A stretch of 64,000 nt of DNA from Bin94 sp965215535 (GTDB lineage Bacteria > Gemmatimonadota > Gemmatimonadetes > Longimicrobiales > Gaopeijiaceae). The stretch lies in NCBI GenBank assembly GCA_965215535.1, contig OZ244063.1, positions 1,674,001 to 1,738,000 of the forward strand, in the 5' to 3' direction. Each line of letters opens with the position of its first letter. The stretch's first letter is position 1. Of this stretch, positions 1-9,033 are shown one piece after another. Position numbers and translations under genes: made by a program. The notes under the pieces are model-generated. The model ran no database searches. It saw nothing but the letters and a program-made list of their open reading frames with translations, and was not told the DNA's origin.

Positions 1-1885
1 GCAATTCGGTATTGGTATAGTCGCCGGGCAGAATGTCGATGCCATCGCTGACCTCGTAGCCGTACTCGAGGAATTCGCGGGTGCGGGTTGCCTCGATCTC
101 GAAGTTGTCGCCGCTCTCGAAGTCGATTTCGAAGAGCTCGAAGCTCCATTCGCGCTCCTCGAGAACGCCGCTGTACAGATTGGTGAGATTGCGAAACTGT
201 ATGCCGAACTCGAACTGCCGGATCCAGTCGATTCCCGCAGGCCGGGGCGCCCAGCCTATGCGTGGCTCGACGCGGCGGAAGCCATTGCGGGTGACAAATC
301 CCAGCGAAGGTCTGTAGTCGCCGCCGAACTCGCGGTAGGAGATGTGTCCGCTCCAGATGTCGTTGGGAAAGTTGAGGCGCAGGCCGCGCGCGGTGAGGTC
401 GTTGAGCGAACGGTCGCTGGCCGGATCGGGATTGGAGTTCCAGACCACAAAGGCTTCCATCTCCAGTCGCTTGTCGCCCAGAAAGTGGCGGGTGTTGAAT
501 TGCGCGTCGATCCCGACTGTATGACCGTCGGAAACCACAACTCCATCGCTTTCGGCCGACGCAGCCCGCCGCGTATAGATGGCCCCGACCGAGGACTGTT
601 CGAAGAGTGAGCGCTTGACCCGCGCCACCGTAAAGAGCTCTCCCGGCACGCTCAACTCGGTGCGGGAGCCTTCGTCGAGGAAGGAGTGACGGGCGGTGCC
701 GATCTGATAGAAGCCGAGCTCGTAGCGGCCGGTCTGACCGGTGAGGCGGGTTCCGTACTGAATGGGGATCTGCTGCCCCGAGCGAAGACCGATGCGCCTG
801 GAGAAGAAGGGCGAGGGACCGCTGCGGGGCGCGAAGGAAAAGACGCCGGAGCCCTCGAGAAAGAAATCGCGCCGCTCGGGAAAGCGTATCGGAAAGCGGG
901 TAAGGTTGACGCGCCTCTGATCGCTCTCGACCTCGGCAAAATCGGTGTTGATGCTTGCCGACGCGCGCAGACTTGAGGTGATGCTGTAGTTGATGTCGAG
1001 GCTGAGGTCGCTGGGGAAGGTGGTGGGATCGGTGTTGGCGGGCACATTGCGCCAGTTTGCGACCCCCGAGAGCCGCGCCTCGAGCCCCAATCCTTGCGAG
1101 AGATTGCGAAGCCCGGTCAGGCGCCCGGCGTTGACCGGTCGGAAGAGACCCTCGTTGCGGCGGTATCCGCGCCAGAGAATCTCTTCGTTGCGGTAGCGGA
1201 TCGTGCGCTGGAAGTTGATGCCCCAGCTTTCGAGCGCGGGATTGAAGTTGAGGGTCCGAAAGGGGATGCGCACCTCGGCCGACCAGCCGTCTTCGCGTTC
1301 GGCGGTCCGGGCTTCCCAGATTCCGTCCCATGCCTTGAAGCCGCCGCCCCCGCCGCCCCCACCGCCAAAGCCGCTCCCGGTGAGGAGGCCGTCGCCCATG
1401 AGGCCGGCGGGATTGATCTCGAAGAAGTAGCCGGTGCGCCCATCCTGGAAGGTGTCCAGAATCCACATGAAGCGGTCGTCGGTGCCGAGACCGGCGTCGC
1501 GCTGGCGCTGATAGGCGAGAATGCGGGCCGGATCGCCATAGAAGACCGCCCCGATATAGAGGTTGTCTTCGTCGAAGAGCACGCGGATCTCTGTCTTTTC
1601 GGAGGGAGTGCCGCCCTCAACCGGCTCCTGCTGGGTGAAGTCGGTGATGGGGATGGCGGTGCTCCAGATCTCTTCGCCGAGATGGCCATCGAGGTTGATG
1701 CGCGTGGCGGGGGGCAGGGCGGCGGCCTCGAGGACGGGCAGGACGCCATTGCCTCCGTTTGCGGACTGGGCGCCGACTGCGGTGGCAGAGAGGGCGGTAG
1801 CCAAAAGGGCGCCGGCGAGAAGCAGGCGGGCGGGGCGCGCGGTCGGGGAGCTTCGGGGTCTGGGAATGCGATCTATCTGTATCAC
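1..1885 (-). CDS. DUF5916 / CBM9-like surface protein, partial (3' end cut by window edge)
   Basis: The frame is open from a GTG at 1885 to base 1, so the C-terminus is missing. The start gives an N-terminus with Arg residues followed by a hydrophobic LLLAGALLATALSATAVGAQ stretch, a good signal peptide. Next comes a CBM9-like domain (INLDGHLGEEIWSTA near residue 70, then VLFDEDNLYIGA) with GWSAEVRIPFRTL and ILWRGYRRNEGL, hallmarks of the DUF5916 family. The remainder is beta-rich and probably an outer-membrane barrel. A run of nine glycines (codons at 1340-1366) precedes the FKAWDGIWEART segment. Family members are secreted or outer-membrane proteins of unknown function, often near carbohydrate or protein utilisation genes. 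No clear ribosome-binding site precedes the GTG, and the frame stays open further upstream, so the start is approximate. Confidence 0.8.
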   Translation of the reverse strand, partial: MIQIDRIPRPRSSPTARPARLLLAGALLATALSATAVGAQSANGGNGVLPVLEAAALPPATRINLDGHLGEEIWSTAIPITDFTQQEPVEGGTPSEKTEIRVLFDEDNLYIGAVFYGDPARILAYQRQRDAGLGTDDRFMWILDTFQDGRTGYFFEINPAGLMGDGLLTGSGFGGGGGGGGGFKAWDGIWEARTAEREDGWSAEVRIPFRTLNFNPALESWGINFQRTIRYRNEEILWRGYRRNEGLFRPVNAGRLTGLRNLSQGLGLEARLSGVANWRNVPANTDPTTFPSDLSLDINYSITSSLRASASINTDFAEVESDQRRVNLTRFPIRFPERRDFFLEGSGVFSFAPRSGPSPFFSRRIGLRSGQQIPIQYGTRLTGQTGRYELGFYQIGTARHSFLDEGSRTELSVPGELFTVARVKRSLFEQSSVGAIYTRRAASAESDGVVVSDGHTVGIDAQFNTRHFLGDKRLEMEAFVVWNSNPDPASDRSLNDLTARGLRLNFPNDIWSGHISYREFGGDYRPSLGFVTRNGFRRVEPRIGWAPRPAGIDWIRQFEFGIQFRNLTNLYSGVLEEREWSFELFEIDFESGDNFEIEATRTREFLEYGYEVSDGIDILPGDYTNTEL

Positions 1886-2194
1886 GCTGAGGGAATCCGT
1901 AGAGGGATGCGCAGGCGGTGGCGGGGTGTCGGTGCCGGCGCCACCTGAATGACACCGGGCGGGGGCTGTTTTGTTGGGCGTGGGGAACGATTTGCCGACA
2001 GGGGAAAGCTGCAATCAGGATCGGATCGCGCCTGCCCGGCTTGTGGATCGGCGGGACGGGAGCTGTGAGGCGTAGAGGGAAGGATAACGGAGTTGGAGGC
2101 GGTGTCGCCGAGGGATTATATTGACAGGCTCCGTGGAGTGGAAGTGGCTGCGGAGCCCCACTACCCGAACGTTGAATATCCGATGGAGGAACAA
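1886..2194. other. Divergent intergenic region
   Basis: About 310 bases between the divergent DUF5916 gene and the helix-hairpin-helix lipoprotein gene. It must hold both promoters, but I see no repeat, RNA gene or convincing small reading frame. The only clear signal is GGAGG at 2185-2189, the ribosome-binding site for the ATG at 2195. Confidence 0.5.
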
Positions 2195-2941
2195 ATGTTT
2201 TGCACGCAGATGCAGTCCCCTATGCTGCCGCGGGGGGCGGTCGCCGCACTGACCCTGGCTCTCCTTGCATGTGGCGGCGATGCGCCCGAGGCCGGGATGG
2301 AAGAGATGGAGGGTGCCGAGGTGATGGAGTCGGAGACGATGGGCGAGATGGAGGATGGCATGGACGAAATGGGTGGCATGGAGATGGACGCTGCCCTGCT
2401 GAATCCCAATCTGGCTACGGCCGACGAGCTGCGGGCGCTGCCGGGCATGACCGACGATGTGGTCAATGCGGTGATTGCAGGTCGGCCCTGGCTGCGCGTG
2501 TCTGATATGAATGCGGCGCTCTCGGGGGCGATCGGCGAAGGGGCGGCGATGGCGGCGTACGAGGCGCTCTGGCTACCGATCAACCTCAACGACGTAACCA
2601 ATGCCGAGATCCTCCTGATTCCCGGGGTTGGCGACCGGATGGCGTACGAGTTCGAAGAGTACCGGCCCTACGAGAACATGGCCGAGTTTCGGCGCGAGAT
2701 CGGCAAATATGTGGACGAAGCCGAGCTGGAGCGGCTGGCGCGTTACGTCTTTGTGCCGATCGATCCGAATATGGCAACCAACGACGAGATCATGACGATT
2801 CCGGGAATGACCGACCGGATCGCCTTTGAATTCCAGGAGCACCGGCCCTTCGGCGACCTTGAGCAATTCCGGAGCGAGATCGGCAATTACGTGGACGAGA
2901 CCGAGGTTGCGCGCCTCGAGCGGTACATCACGCTGAACTGA
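2195..2941 (+). CDS. Helix-hairpin-helix (ComEA-like) repeat lipoprotein
   Basis: 248 residues. ATG at 2195 is chosen because GGAGG sits 5 nt upstream and the protein then begins with a short lipoprotein signal ending in the lipobox LLAC (ALTLALLACGGD). After the cysteine is a Met/Glu-rich acidic linker (about residues 25-65; many EM and GM pairs). It is followed by three helix-hairpin-helix-like repeats, each with an N-(L/M)-A-T/V-T-x-(D/E)-E start and a core such as ALPGMTDDVV, LIPGVGDRMAYEFEEYRP or TIPGMTDRIAFEFQEHRP. HhH repeats usually bind DNA non-specifically (ComEA) or act as protein modules. Here the protein is predicted to be membrane-anchored at the periplasmic face. The Met-rich linker could bind copper or other metals; this is inference. 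It is followed by a PepSY gene. Confidence 0.85.
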   Translation: MFCTQMQSPMLPRGAVAALTLALLACGGDAPEAGMEEMEGAEVMESETMGEMEDGMDEMGGMEMDAALLNPNLATADELRALPGMTDDVVNAVIAGRPWLRVSDMNAALSGAIGEGAAMAAYEALWLPINLNDVTNAEILLIPGVGDRMAYEFEEYRPYENMAEFRREIGKYVDEAELERLARYVFVPIDPNMATNDEIMTIPGMTDRIAFEFQEHRPFGDLEQFRSEIGNYVDETEVARLERYITLN

Positions 2942-2973
2942 CCGGACGACGCCTGTCTCCGGCGAGGACCGGG

Positions 2974-4206
2974 TTGCCCGGACCGGGGATACAGGGTGTC
3001 GGTGGATTCTTGATTCGGCGCATTGTTTTCTGGCCCCATTTTCTGGTGGGGATTTCGGCAGGGGTCGTGATTCTGGGGTTGGCGGCGACCGGTGCGTTGC
3101 TTTCTCTGCAGACAACCGTCCTGGAGTCGGTCGAGCGGCGGAGCTTTGTGGACGTGCCCGCCGACAGACCCGGGGGCCGGCTGGGTCCCTACGAGATTCT
3201 GGCGGCGGCAGAGCGCGCACTTGTGCACCAGGCTGCCACCGAAAATTCCGAAGCCCGGCCCGGTCCCCCCAGCCGGGTCATCTCGCTGCGCTACCGCTCC
3301 GACCCCCGCGCTCCGGTACGCGCCTTTGCGGGACGCGACCGCTACCTGGACCTGGATCCCTGGACCGGGACGGTCCTGGCGACGGGACCAGGGAACGCCG
3401 AACGCTTCTTCGCGGCCGTCGAGCGCTGGCACCGGTGGCTGAACCTTGGCGAGGGATCGGTGCGGAGGGGGCGGGCGGTGACGGGCGCGGCCACCCTGGC
3501 CTTCCTCTTCCTTCTGCTGACCGGGCCGATTTTATGGTGGCCCTACGCCTGGTCGCGCAGATCTCCGGGCCGATCGCGGCAGCCGGGCCGAAGAAGGACG
3601 GCGCAGCGGAGCCTGGCATGGCATGCGCAGGCGGGCATCTGGTCGTGTCTGCCGATGGGGGTGATTGCGGTGACGGGGTTCGTGACCGCGTACCCGAAGG
3701 TGGGTGACCGGGTCAATCCGGTTGTGGGACAGATCATCGGCGCGCGCGGAGAGCCGATTCCTTCGGGCGATCCGGAGGAGGAGCGGAGCGGAGCGGGACT
3801 TTCGGGGGCGCTGGCCACCGCAATGTCGCGGGTGCCGGGCTGGCAGACGCTGACCCTGACGCTGCCGCGCACCGATGGCGCCGCGGTACGGGCGGAGATC
3901 CGTGCGGGGGGCGCCGGACAGCCGCACCGGACCCTTGCCCTGACCATTGCGGCCGAAGATGGAGCGGTGCTGGGGTGGGAGGATTTTGCCGATGCGACAC
4001 CGGGCCGACGGGGTCAGGAGTTTCTTCGCTTCGCGCACACCGGCGAATACTGGGGACGGGTGGGGGAATGGGTGGCCGGGGCGCTTGCGCTGGTCGCCGG
4101 GCTGATGGCGTGGACAGGTCTGGCGCTGGCCGTGCGGCGCATGCGATCCGGGAGGCGCCGGGAGAGCGGGCAGGCCGGCGGGGAAGCTGGTGGGGAGCCC
4201 GCATAA
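2974..4206 (+). CDS. PepSY-associated transmembrane protein
   Basis: 410 residues from a TTG at 2974, preceded by GAGGA with 5 nt spacing; an alternative TTG lies at 3010. The N-terminus has IRRIVFWPHFLVGISAGVVI, the first membrane helix of the PepSY-TM family, then a periplasmic PepSY domain containing DLDPWTGTVLAT, the helix after WHRWLNLGEGS (LAFLFLLLTGPILWWP), a third near LAWHAQAGIWS, and a last helix near residues 365-390. This is the usual four-helix architecture of iron-uptake-associated PepSY proteins, some of which reduce ferric siderophores at the inner membrane. It starts 32 nt after the HhH lipoprotein stop, so co-transcription is likely. The conserved helix-associated His residues are present (WPH, RWHRW, WHAQAG, AHTGEYWG). 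Confidence 0.85.
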   Translation: MPGPGIQGVGGFLIRRIVFWPHFLVGISAGVVILGLAATGALLSLQTTVLESVERRSFVDVPADRPGGRLGPYEILAAAERALVHQAATENSEARPGPPSRVISLRYRSDPRAPVRAFAGRDRYLDLDPWTGTVLATGPGNAERFFAAVERWHRWLNLGEGSVRRGRAVTGAATLAFLFLLLTGPILWWPYAWSRRSPGRSRQPGRRRTAQRSLAWHAQAGIWSCLPMGVIAVTGFVTAYPKVGDRVNPVVGQIIGARGEPIPSGDPEEERSGAGLSGALATAMSRVPGWQTLTLTLPRTDGAAVRAEIRAGGAGQPHRTLALTIAAEDGAVLGWEDFADATPGRRGQEFLRFAHTGEYWGRVGEWVAGALALVAGLMAWTGLALAVRRMRSGRRRESGQAGGEAGGEPA

Positions 4207-4232
4207 CACACAAATGCCGCTCTGCGAACTGC

Positions 4233-5012
4233 TTATTCCCCCATCGGCACCATCCAGGGCTCCAAGCTGATTCGCGTTTCATTCAACCGCTTGACGAACC
4301 AGTGGGTATAGACGCGCAGCTCGCCCGTGGCCGGGACCCAGTCCATTGAATGAATCTGATAGGAGGGCACGGCCGAGAGTTCGTTGACGCCGCCGAGCAT
4401 GCGGGTTTCGTTGAGATAGACAGAGATGTTGAGCTTTTCTCCGCGTCTGTAATAGCAGCCGCCATAGGCCCAACTCTCGTAGCGGTCATTGCACCCGACG
4501 ATCACCGAGGTGACATTGTTCTTGAAGATGAATACCGGGTCGGGATTGATTGCGCTCTCGATCTGACGCCCCGTAATGGTGTTGACGCGAAGGGGAAAGC
4601 GGCGGCGGCGATCACTCAGAAGGGCTTCGGCGCGCGTACGCACAACAAGATCCTCGAGGGCAACCGGATCGGGGCGCATCTGCAGAACGAGCCCATTGCC
4701 CTCCGCCACGGTGACCGCGCCATCGATTGTGTGATAGCCCAGCATTTCGACGACAACCTCCCAGGTGCCCGCAGGAAAATCGGGAAAGCGAAAGCGGCCA
4801 TTCACATCGGCAAACACATAGCGGCGCAGATCGGGCACCTTGATGACCGCCGAGATGACAGGGGTGCCGTTGAGCGCATCGATCACCTGGCCGGTCAGGG
4901 TAAAGGTGGGGGGCGGGGGAATTGTGTCCTGGGCGGTTGCGGGGGCCGAGCCGAGTGGGGCGACAAGGGCAAGAGCCAGGGCGACCGCCGCCGAATGCAG
5001 GAAAATGTTCAT
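4233..5012 (-). CDS. Secreted carboxypeptidase-regulatory-like domain protein
   Basis: 259 residues from ATG at 5012. An in-frame ATG at 5057 would add an Arg/Pro-rich extension and is disfavoured because the signal peptide (AAVALALALVAPLGSAPATAQ) begins right after 5012. Residues about 35-115 form one CarboxypepD-reg beta-sandwich: FTLTGQVIDALNGTPVISAV, then YVFADVNGRFRFPDFPAGTWEV. The C-terminal part resembles the plug-side region of TonB-dependent proteins (ALEDLVVRTRAE, ITGRQIESAINP) but is far too short for a receptor barrel. It has a Cys pair, GCNDRYESWAYGGCYYRRGE. Probably a periplasmic or surface protein of unknown role. It lies convergent to the PepSY gene, with 26 nt between the stops. 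Confidence 0.8.
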   Translation of the reverse strand: MNIFLHSAAVALALALVAPLGSAPATAQDTIPPPPTFTLTGQVIDALNGTPVISAVIKVPDLRRYVFADVNGRFRFPDFPAGTWEVVVEMLGYHTIDGAVTVAEGNGLVLQMRPDPVALEDLVVRTRAEALLSDRRRRFPLRVNTITGRQIESAINPDPVFIFKNNVTSVIVGCNDRYESWAYGGCYYRRGEKLNISVYLNETRMLGGVNELSAVPSYQIHSMDWVPATGELRVYTHWFVKRLNETRISLEPWMVPMGE

Positions 5013-5082
5013 CCGGGGACGACGCCTCTGCGGGTTCGGGGGCCGCCGCATGTGCATGGATGCAGTGACGGGTTGCCGGTCG

Positions 5083-6267
5083 CTAGTTGGCCGACGGCCA
5101 GGGGGCGCCCTGGTGCATGGCCGTGACCGGGGTCAGTCCCTTGTGAATAAACTTCTGCACCCGCTTTCCTTCGTACGTTTCGGTCGTGTAGATGTTGCCC
5201 TGCGAGTCGGTTGCAATGGAATGAACCGCAAAGAAGAGTCCCGGCTGGCGACCGCCATCGCCGAAGCTGGTCAGGAGCTCCAGATTGAGCCGGTCGAGAA
5301 CGTAAATGCGCATATTTTTGCCATCGGCAACGTACATGTACTTCTGCTCGGGGTCGCGCGAAAAGGCGACATCCCAGGTGGAGCCATCGCCCAGGGTGCG
5401 CGGCGCCAACTGCACCTCTTCCACAAAGGTGCCGTCGGTGCGAAAGACCTGAATGCGGTTGTTGGGGCGGTCGCAGACATAGACATGACCGTCGCGCGAG
5501 GGGTCGGCGCAGTGAACGGGGGTGCGGAACTGATCAATGAGGGGCGCGTCGGGGTCGTAGGGTGGGGTGGGGGTGTCGTCGGGCTCGTTGCCGTAGGCGC
5601 CCCAGTAGCGTTTGAACTCGCCGGTCGAGGCGTCGAGAACCGCCACGCGCCGGCCCCCGTAGCCATCGGCCAGGTAGGCTTCGTTGGCCTCGGCGTCGAA
5701 GGCCAGCTTGGCGACCCGGTTGAAGCGGGTGGCGCTGTGACTGTCGGGGTCGGGGCCAGCCTCGTTCTCGCCGTAGGACGCCAGGAACTGCCCGTCGCGC
5801 GAGAATTTGAGGATGTGCGTATCGTTGGGCCCATTGCCGCCGATCCAGATGTTGTCCATATGATCAATGGTGAGGCCGTGATTGGAGCTCGGCCAGAGAT
5901 ATTCATCCGATGGACCGCCCCACGCATTGACGAGATTGCCTTCGGGATCGAACTCGAGCACCGGCGGCGCGGCTCGACAGCACTCTCCGATCGGCGGATC
6001 GGCGTCGGCGCCCCCCTCGGTGCGCTCGGTGAGGTTGCCCCGGTGTACAATAAAGACGTGGTCGCGCGAATCGACTCCCACACCCACCGCAGAGCCGAGC
6101 ACCATCTGATCGGGAAGCGGTTTGGGCCAGAAGGGATCGACCTCGAAGGAGGGGGCCATGACCGCATCGGCGTCCTGGCTTGCGGCCCCGGCCATGCGGT
6201 CGCGGGTCTCGCAGGCGGCGACAGCCAGAACGAAAAGGGCGGCGGCAACGAGCATCTTGCGCTTCAT
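5083..6267 (-). CDS. NHL-repeat beta-propeller lipoprotein (peptidyl-alpha-hydroxyglycine alpha-amidating lyase-like)
   Basis: 394 residues. ATG at 6267 follows GGAG (7 nt spacing) and starts a lipoprotein signal: KRKMLVAAALFVLAVAAC, cysteine at residue 19. The mature part begins FEVDPFWPKPLPDQMVLG and continues with NHL-type blades (VGVDSRDHVFIVHRG, NIWIGGNGPNDTHILKFSRDG, DPSRDGHVYVCDRPNNRIQV, DSQGNIYTTETYEGKRVQKF). Bacterial proteins with this layout are commonly named amidating-lyase family after the eukaryotic PAL domain, but a lyase reaction has not been shown for most. It is likely an exported scaffold or enzyme. It faces away from the HupE-like gene, with a shared 313-bp upstream region. 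Confidence 0.85.
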   Translation of the reverse strand: MKRKMLVAAALFVLAVAACETRDRMAGAASQDADAVMAPSFEVDPFWPKPLPDQMVLGSAVGVGVDSRDHVFIVHRGNLTERTEGGADADPPIGECCRAAPPVLEFDPEGNLVNAWGGPSDEYLWPSSNHGLTIDHMDNIWIGGNGPNDTHILKFSRDGQFLASYGENEAGPDPDSHSATRFNRVAKLAFDAEANEAYLADGYGGRRVAVLDASTGEFKRYWGAYGNEPDDTPTPPYDPDAPLIDQFRTPVHCADPSRDGHVYVCDRPNNRIQVFRTDGTFVEEVQLAPRTLGDGSTWDVAFSRDPEQKYMYVADGKNMRIYVLDRLNLELLTSFGDGGRQPGLFFAVHSIATDSQGNIYTTETYEGKRVQKFIHKGLTPVTAMHQGAPWPSAN

Positions 6268-6580
6268 TGAATGTCTCCGTGATGGACTCTGTGGCCCCCG
6301 CGCGGGCGAAATGCGCCGGCACGGGGGGTGCCTGGTGGTGTCAGATGGTGCAAAATCCGTTCGGGCGGAAGCGGATCTTCCCGAAGGGCAAGGTAGGGAT
6401 CCGAAGGCGATGGCGAAAGTATGGCGATGGAAATGGGGCAAGAGACATGGACGCGCTGGCAGCCGGAATGAGGAGCGGGAGTGGGCCGCCGCGCGCGCGC
6501 CGGAAACCGGCAGGGAGAATGAGATGGAGGCAGAGCGAGATGACGGACGCGAAGAGCGCGGACGGCGCCGCCGCAGGGGC
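6268..6580. other. Divergent intergenic region
   Basis: Spacer between the divergent NHL lipoprotein and HupE-like genes. It is GC-rich with purine-rich stretches (6440-6580). The plus frame of the HupE-like gene stays open through it, so that gene could begin earlier, but no hydrophobic or domain-like sequence is encoded here. No repeat or RNA gene seen. Confidence 0.4.
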
Positions 6581-8080
6581 ATGAGAAGGTTCTCGCGACA
6601 CGCGACCCGGACACGATTGAGGGGGCGGCCGCGCCTGCCGGCAGCGACGGCAAGGGTCGCTCTGAGCGTGGGGATTGCCATCCTGGCCGGGCCGACAGAG
6701 GCGGAAACCACGCGGCTCCCCACTCTCTTCAACGCTGTGCCGCACGAAATTCCTGCCGATGTGGTGGTGCGCGCCTTTGTGAGGGTGGAGGAGGGCGAGG
6801 TGCGGGTGATTGTGCGGGTGCCGCTGACCTCGATGCGCGATGTGGAGTTTCCGGTGCGAGGACCGGGATATGTCGAGATTGCCGAAACGACCCCGATGTT
6901 GCCCGATCTGGGGCAGCTCTGGATTGCGGGCTATCTGACGCTCTTTGCAGAGGGACCGGGGGGCGAGGAGATCGTCCTGCCCGCGCCGGTGGTGACGGGA
7001 GCGCGGATTTCACTGCCCTCGGACCCCTCCTTTGCCGGGTACGATCGCGCGCGGGCCCACCTGAGCGCTCCCCCGCTGGCGGATGGAATCGATCTGGTTC
7101 TGGAGCAGGCGATGCTGGATGTGGCACTGAGCACGCCGCTTGGGTCTGCAGCTTTGCAGGGTGGGAGTGTGCGCCTGTCGATCGATCCGCGCTGGGCGCA
7201 TCTGGGAATCCGGACAACGACGGTGTTGCGCTTTGTCACTGCGGAGGGCGCCGAGCGGATCTTTCAGTATGCGGGGAATCCGGGCCGGGTGCGTCTGGAT
7301 CCGCGCTGGCATCAGGCATTTTTGCGATTTGTGGCATTGGGATTTGCACATATCCTGGATGGGATCGACCACCTGCTCTTTTTGCTCTGCCTGGTGATTC
7401 CGTTGCGTCGCGCGATTCCGCTCATCAAGGTTGTGACCGCCTTTACGATGGCGCACTCGATCACCCTGGGCGCATCGGTCATGGGACTTGCGCCGAACGC
7501 GCTCTGGTTTGTACCGCTGATCGAACTGTTGATTGCGGTCTCGATCGTTTTCATGGCGCTGGAAAATATTGTGAGACGCACAGAGAGTCGGCGGTGGGCC
7601 TGGGCCTTCGGATTCGGGCTTGTCCATGGATTCGGATTTTCGTTTTTGCTGAGCGAATCGCTGCAATTTGCAGGATCGCACCTCTTTACTTCGCTGCTCG
7701 GCTTCAATCTGGGCGTCGAGCTGGGACAACTCTTTGCATTGCTGATTATGTTGCCCGTGCTGGCGTTGCTTGCGACAAAAGCGCCGCAGCCGCGGGTGAT
7801 TGCAATTGTGATTTCGGCGCTGGTGGCGCACACGGGCTGGCACTGGATGACAGAGAAGTGGGCTGTATTTGCGGCCTACGATATCCGGGGGACGGCCCTG
7901 GGGAGCGCGGGGGCAACGCAGTGGGCGCTGTTGGCCACAATTGTTCTGGCTGCGGGGTGGGGTCTGGGAGCGGTCTATGGGCGCTGGGGCCCAAGAGGGG
8001 CTACGGAGCCGGAGATTGCAAAGAGGGGCGGGACGACATCTTCTGCGCCCGACGCTCCTGAACCGCCGAACGCAACATGA
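6581..8080 (+). CDS. HupE/UreJ-family membrane protein with extracytoplasmic N-terminal domain
   Basis: 499 residues from ATG at 6581; an in-frame ATG at 6524 with a GGGAG upstream is an alternative. A twin-arginine-rich N-terminus leads into a hydrophobic signal (VALSVGIAILAG), then a 200-residue beta-rich domain. The C-terminal half is a six-to-seven-helix HupE/UreJ_2 domain with the diagnostic GFAHILDGIDHLLFLLCL, FTMAHSITLGASVMG, FGLVHGFGFSFLL and VAHTGWHW, whose His/Asp residues are thought to bind nickel or cobalt in HupE relatives. Proteins with the long extracytoplasmic domain are common in environmental bacteria, and their substrate is unknown. The last 80 bases overlap the 3' end of the convergent TauE/SafE-like gene. 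Confidence 0.85.
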   Translation: MRRFSRHATRTRLRGRPRLPAATARVALSVGIAILAGPTEAETTRLPTLFNAVPHEIPADVVVRAFVRVEEGEVRVIVRVPLTSMRDVEFPVRGPGYVEIAETTPMLPDLGQLWIAGYLTLFAEGPGGEEIVLPAPVVTGARISLPSDPSFAGYDRARAHLSAPPLADGIDLVLEQAMLDVALSTPLGSAALQGGSVRLSIDPRWAHLGIRTTTVLRFVTAEGAERIFQYAGNPGRVRLDPRWHQAFLRFVALGFAHILDGIDHLLFLLCLVIPLRRAIPLIKVVTAFTMAHSITLGASVMGLAPNALWFVPLIELLIAVSIVFMALENIVRRTESRRWAWAFGFGLVHGFGFSFLLSESLQFAGSHLFTSLLGFNLGVELGQLFALLIMLPVLALLATKAPQPRVIAIVISALVAHTGWHWMTEKWAVFAAYDIRGTALGSAGATQWALLATIVLAAGWGLGAVYGRWGPRGATEPEIAKRGGTTSSAPDAPEPPNAT

Positions 8081-9011
8081 GCGCCGCCGCGTAGAGCACC
8101 ACAACCACCACCAGCCAGCGCATTGTGTTGAGGGGCAGAGATCCCACAATAAAGGCAGCGATCAGCACGGCCGGAATGCCCCCGATTGCGAGCCCCAGCG
8201 CCGCCTTCAATCCGTAGCGACCCGCCCTCAGAAAGCGCAGTCCCGCCACCGGCATCAGGAAAGCCGATGCGCCCATCATGATCGGGAAAGCCACAACCGG
8301 ACTCAATCCCATAAGGCTGACGATCATCATTGTGGGGGCGTACATGCCGATGCCGATCGTCATGAAGGCGCCGAGCACAAAAAAGCACCCGAAGGCAAAG
8401 AGCAGCGCACCTCCTGCAAGACCGGTCGCCGTGCCATCGGCCACCGCAACCAGATCGAATATGGAGAGGAGGAAGGTGATGGCCGCGATGAGGAGCGCGA
8501 TCCCCATGCCCACCTGAATGCGATAGCGCGGCAGGCGCGCAACCACGCCCGCCCCGAGCCAGGCGCCCAGCACTGCGGCGGCGAGCAGAGTGGCGAGGGT
8601 GGCCGGAGCGACCTCGATGATGGTGATAAAGATGAAGGCCTGAATGACCACCGGCGGCGTGTGGCCGATCATCATGGTGCCGGGAATCTGCCCGTCGGGA
8701 ACAACCTGACGCAGCTTGAAGAGCGAGGTCGTCGGGGCAAAGGACCCGATCCCCAGAGTGTCGAAGAAGTTGGTGACAAAGCCAACCGCGTTCTCGAAGA
8801 GGGTGGGGGGGCCGGTCCAGCCATCGGGGCGAAGGCCGGATCCGGCGCGGTCCTGATCCCGGTTCCGACGACTGGCGGCAGTGGCGGCACGGAACCACGC
8901 AACGAGGAAGCAGCCGATCAGGAGCGCGAGGGCTGCGAGGAGGAAAACGCGGGGAGTGGCGAATGTGGACACGGCGACTCGGCGGTTCAGATGGCACGGA
9001 ATGAAAGGCAA
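8001..9011 (-). CDS. Sulfite exporter TauE/SafE (TSUP) family membrane protein
   Basis: 336 residues, with about eight hydrophobic segments. The pattern is that of TSUP permeases: GFVTNFFDTLGIGSFAPTTS in the first repeat, GTMMIGHTPPVVIQA, GLAGGALLFAFGCFFVLGAF and GMYAPTMMIVSLMGLSP in the second. The family exports or imports small organosulfur or sulfur-oxyanion compounds; the substrate here is unknown. ATG at 9011 gives the longest form and GTG at 8978 a shorter one. A promoter-like 17-nt motif identical to one before another gene lies at 9017-9033. The 3' end overlaps the convergent HupE-like gene by 80 bp. Confidence 0.85.
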   Translation of the reverse strand: MPFIPCHLNRRVAVSTFATPRVFLLAALALLIGCFLVAWFRAATAASRRNRDQDRAGSGLRPDGWTGPPTLFENAVGFVTNFFDTLGIGSFAPTTSLFKLRQVVPDGQIPGTMMIGHTPPVVIQAFIFITIIEVAPATLATLLAAAVLGAWLGAGVVARLPRYRIQVGMGIALLIAAITFLLSIFDLVAVADGTATGLAGGALLFAFGCFFVLGAFMTIGIGMYAPTMMIVSLMGLSPVVAFPIMMGASAFLMPVAGLRFLRAGRYGLKAALGLAIGGIPAVLIAAFIVGSLPLNTMRWLVVVVVLYAAALMLRSAVQERRAQKMSSRPSLQSPAP

Positions 9012-9016
9012 GGGCA

Positions 9017-9033
9017 GCCGACAGGATAGGACC
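9017..9033 (-). promoter_or_regulatory. Promoter-like 17-nt motif, copy 1
   Basis: On the minus strand this reads GGTCCTATCCTGTCGGC, with a -10-like TATCCT. A TGGCAT lies 17 nt upstream of the TATCCT as a possible -35. The identical 17-mer occurs at 53960-53976, where TGGCGT is 16 nt upstream. Both lie just ahead of minus-strand genes (TauE-like and an outer-membrane barrel). Promoter function is inference. Confidence 0.4.
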
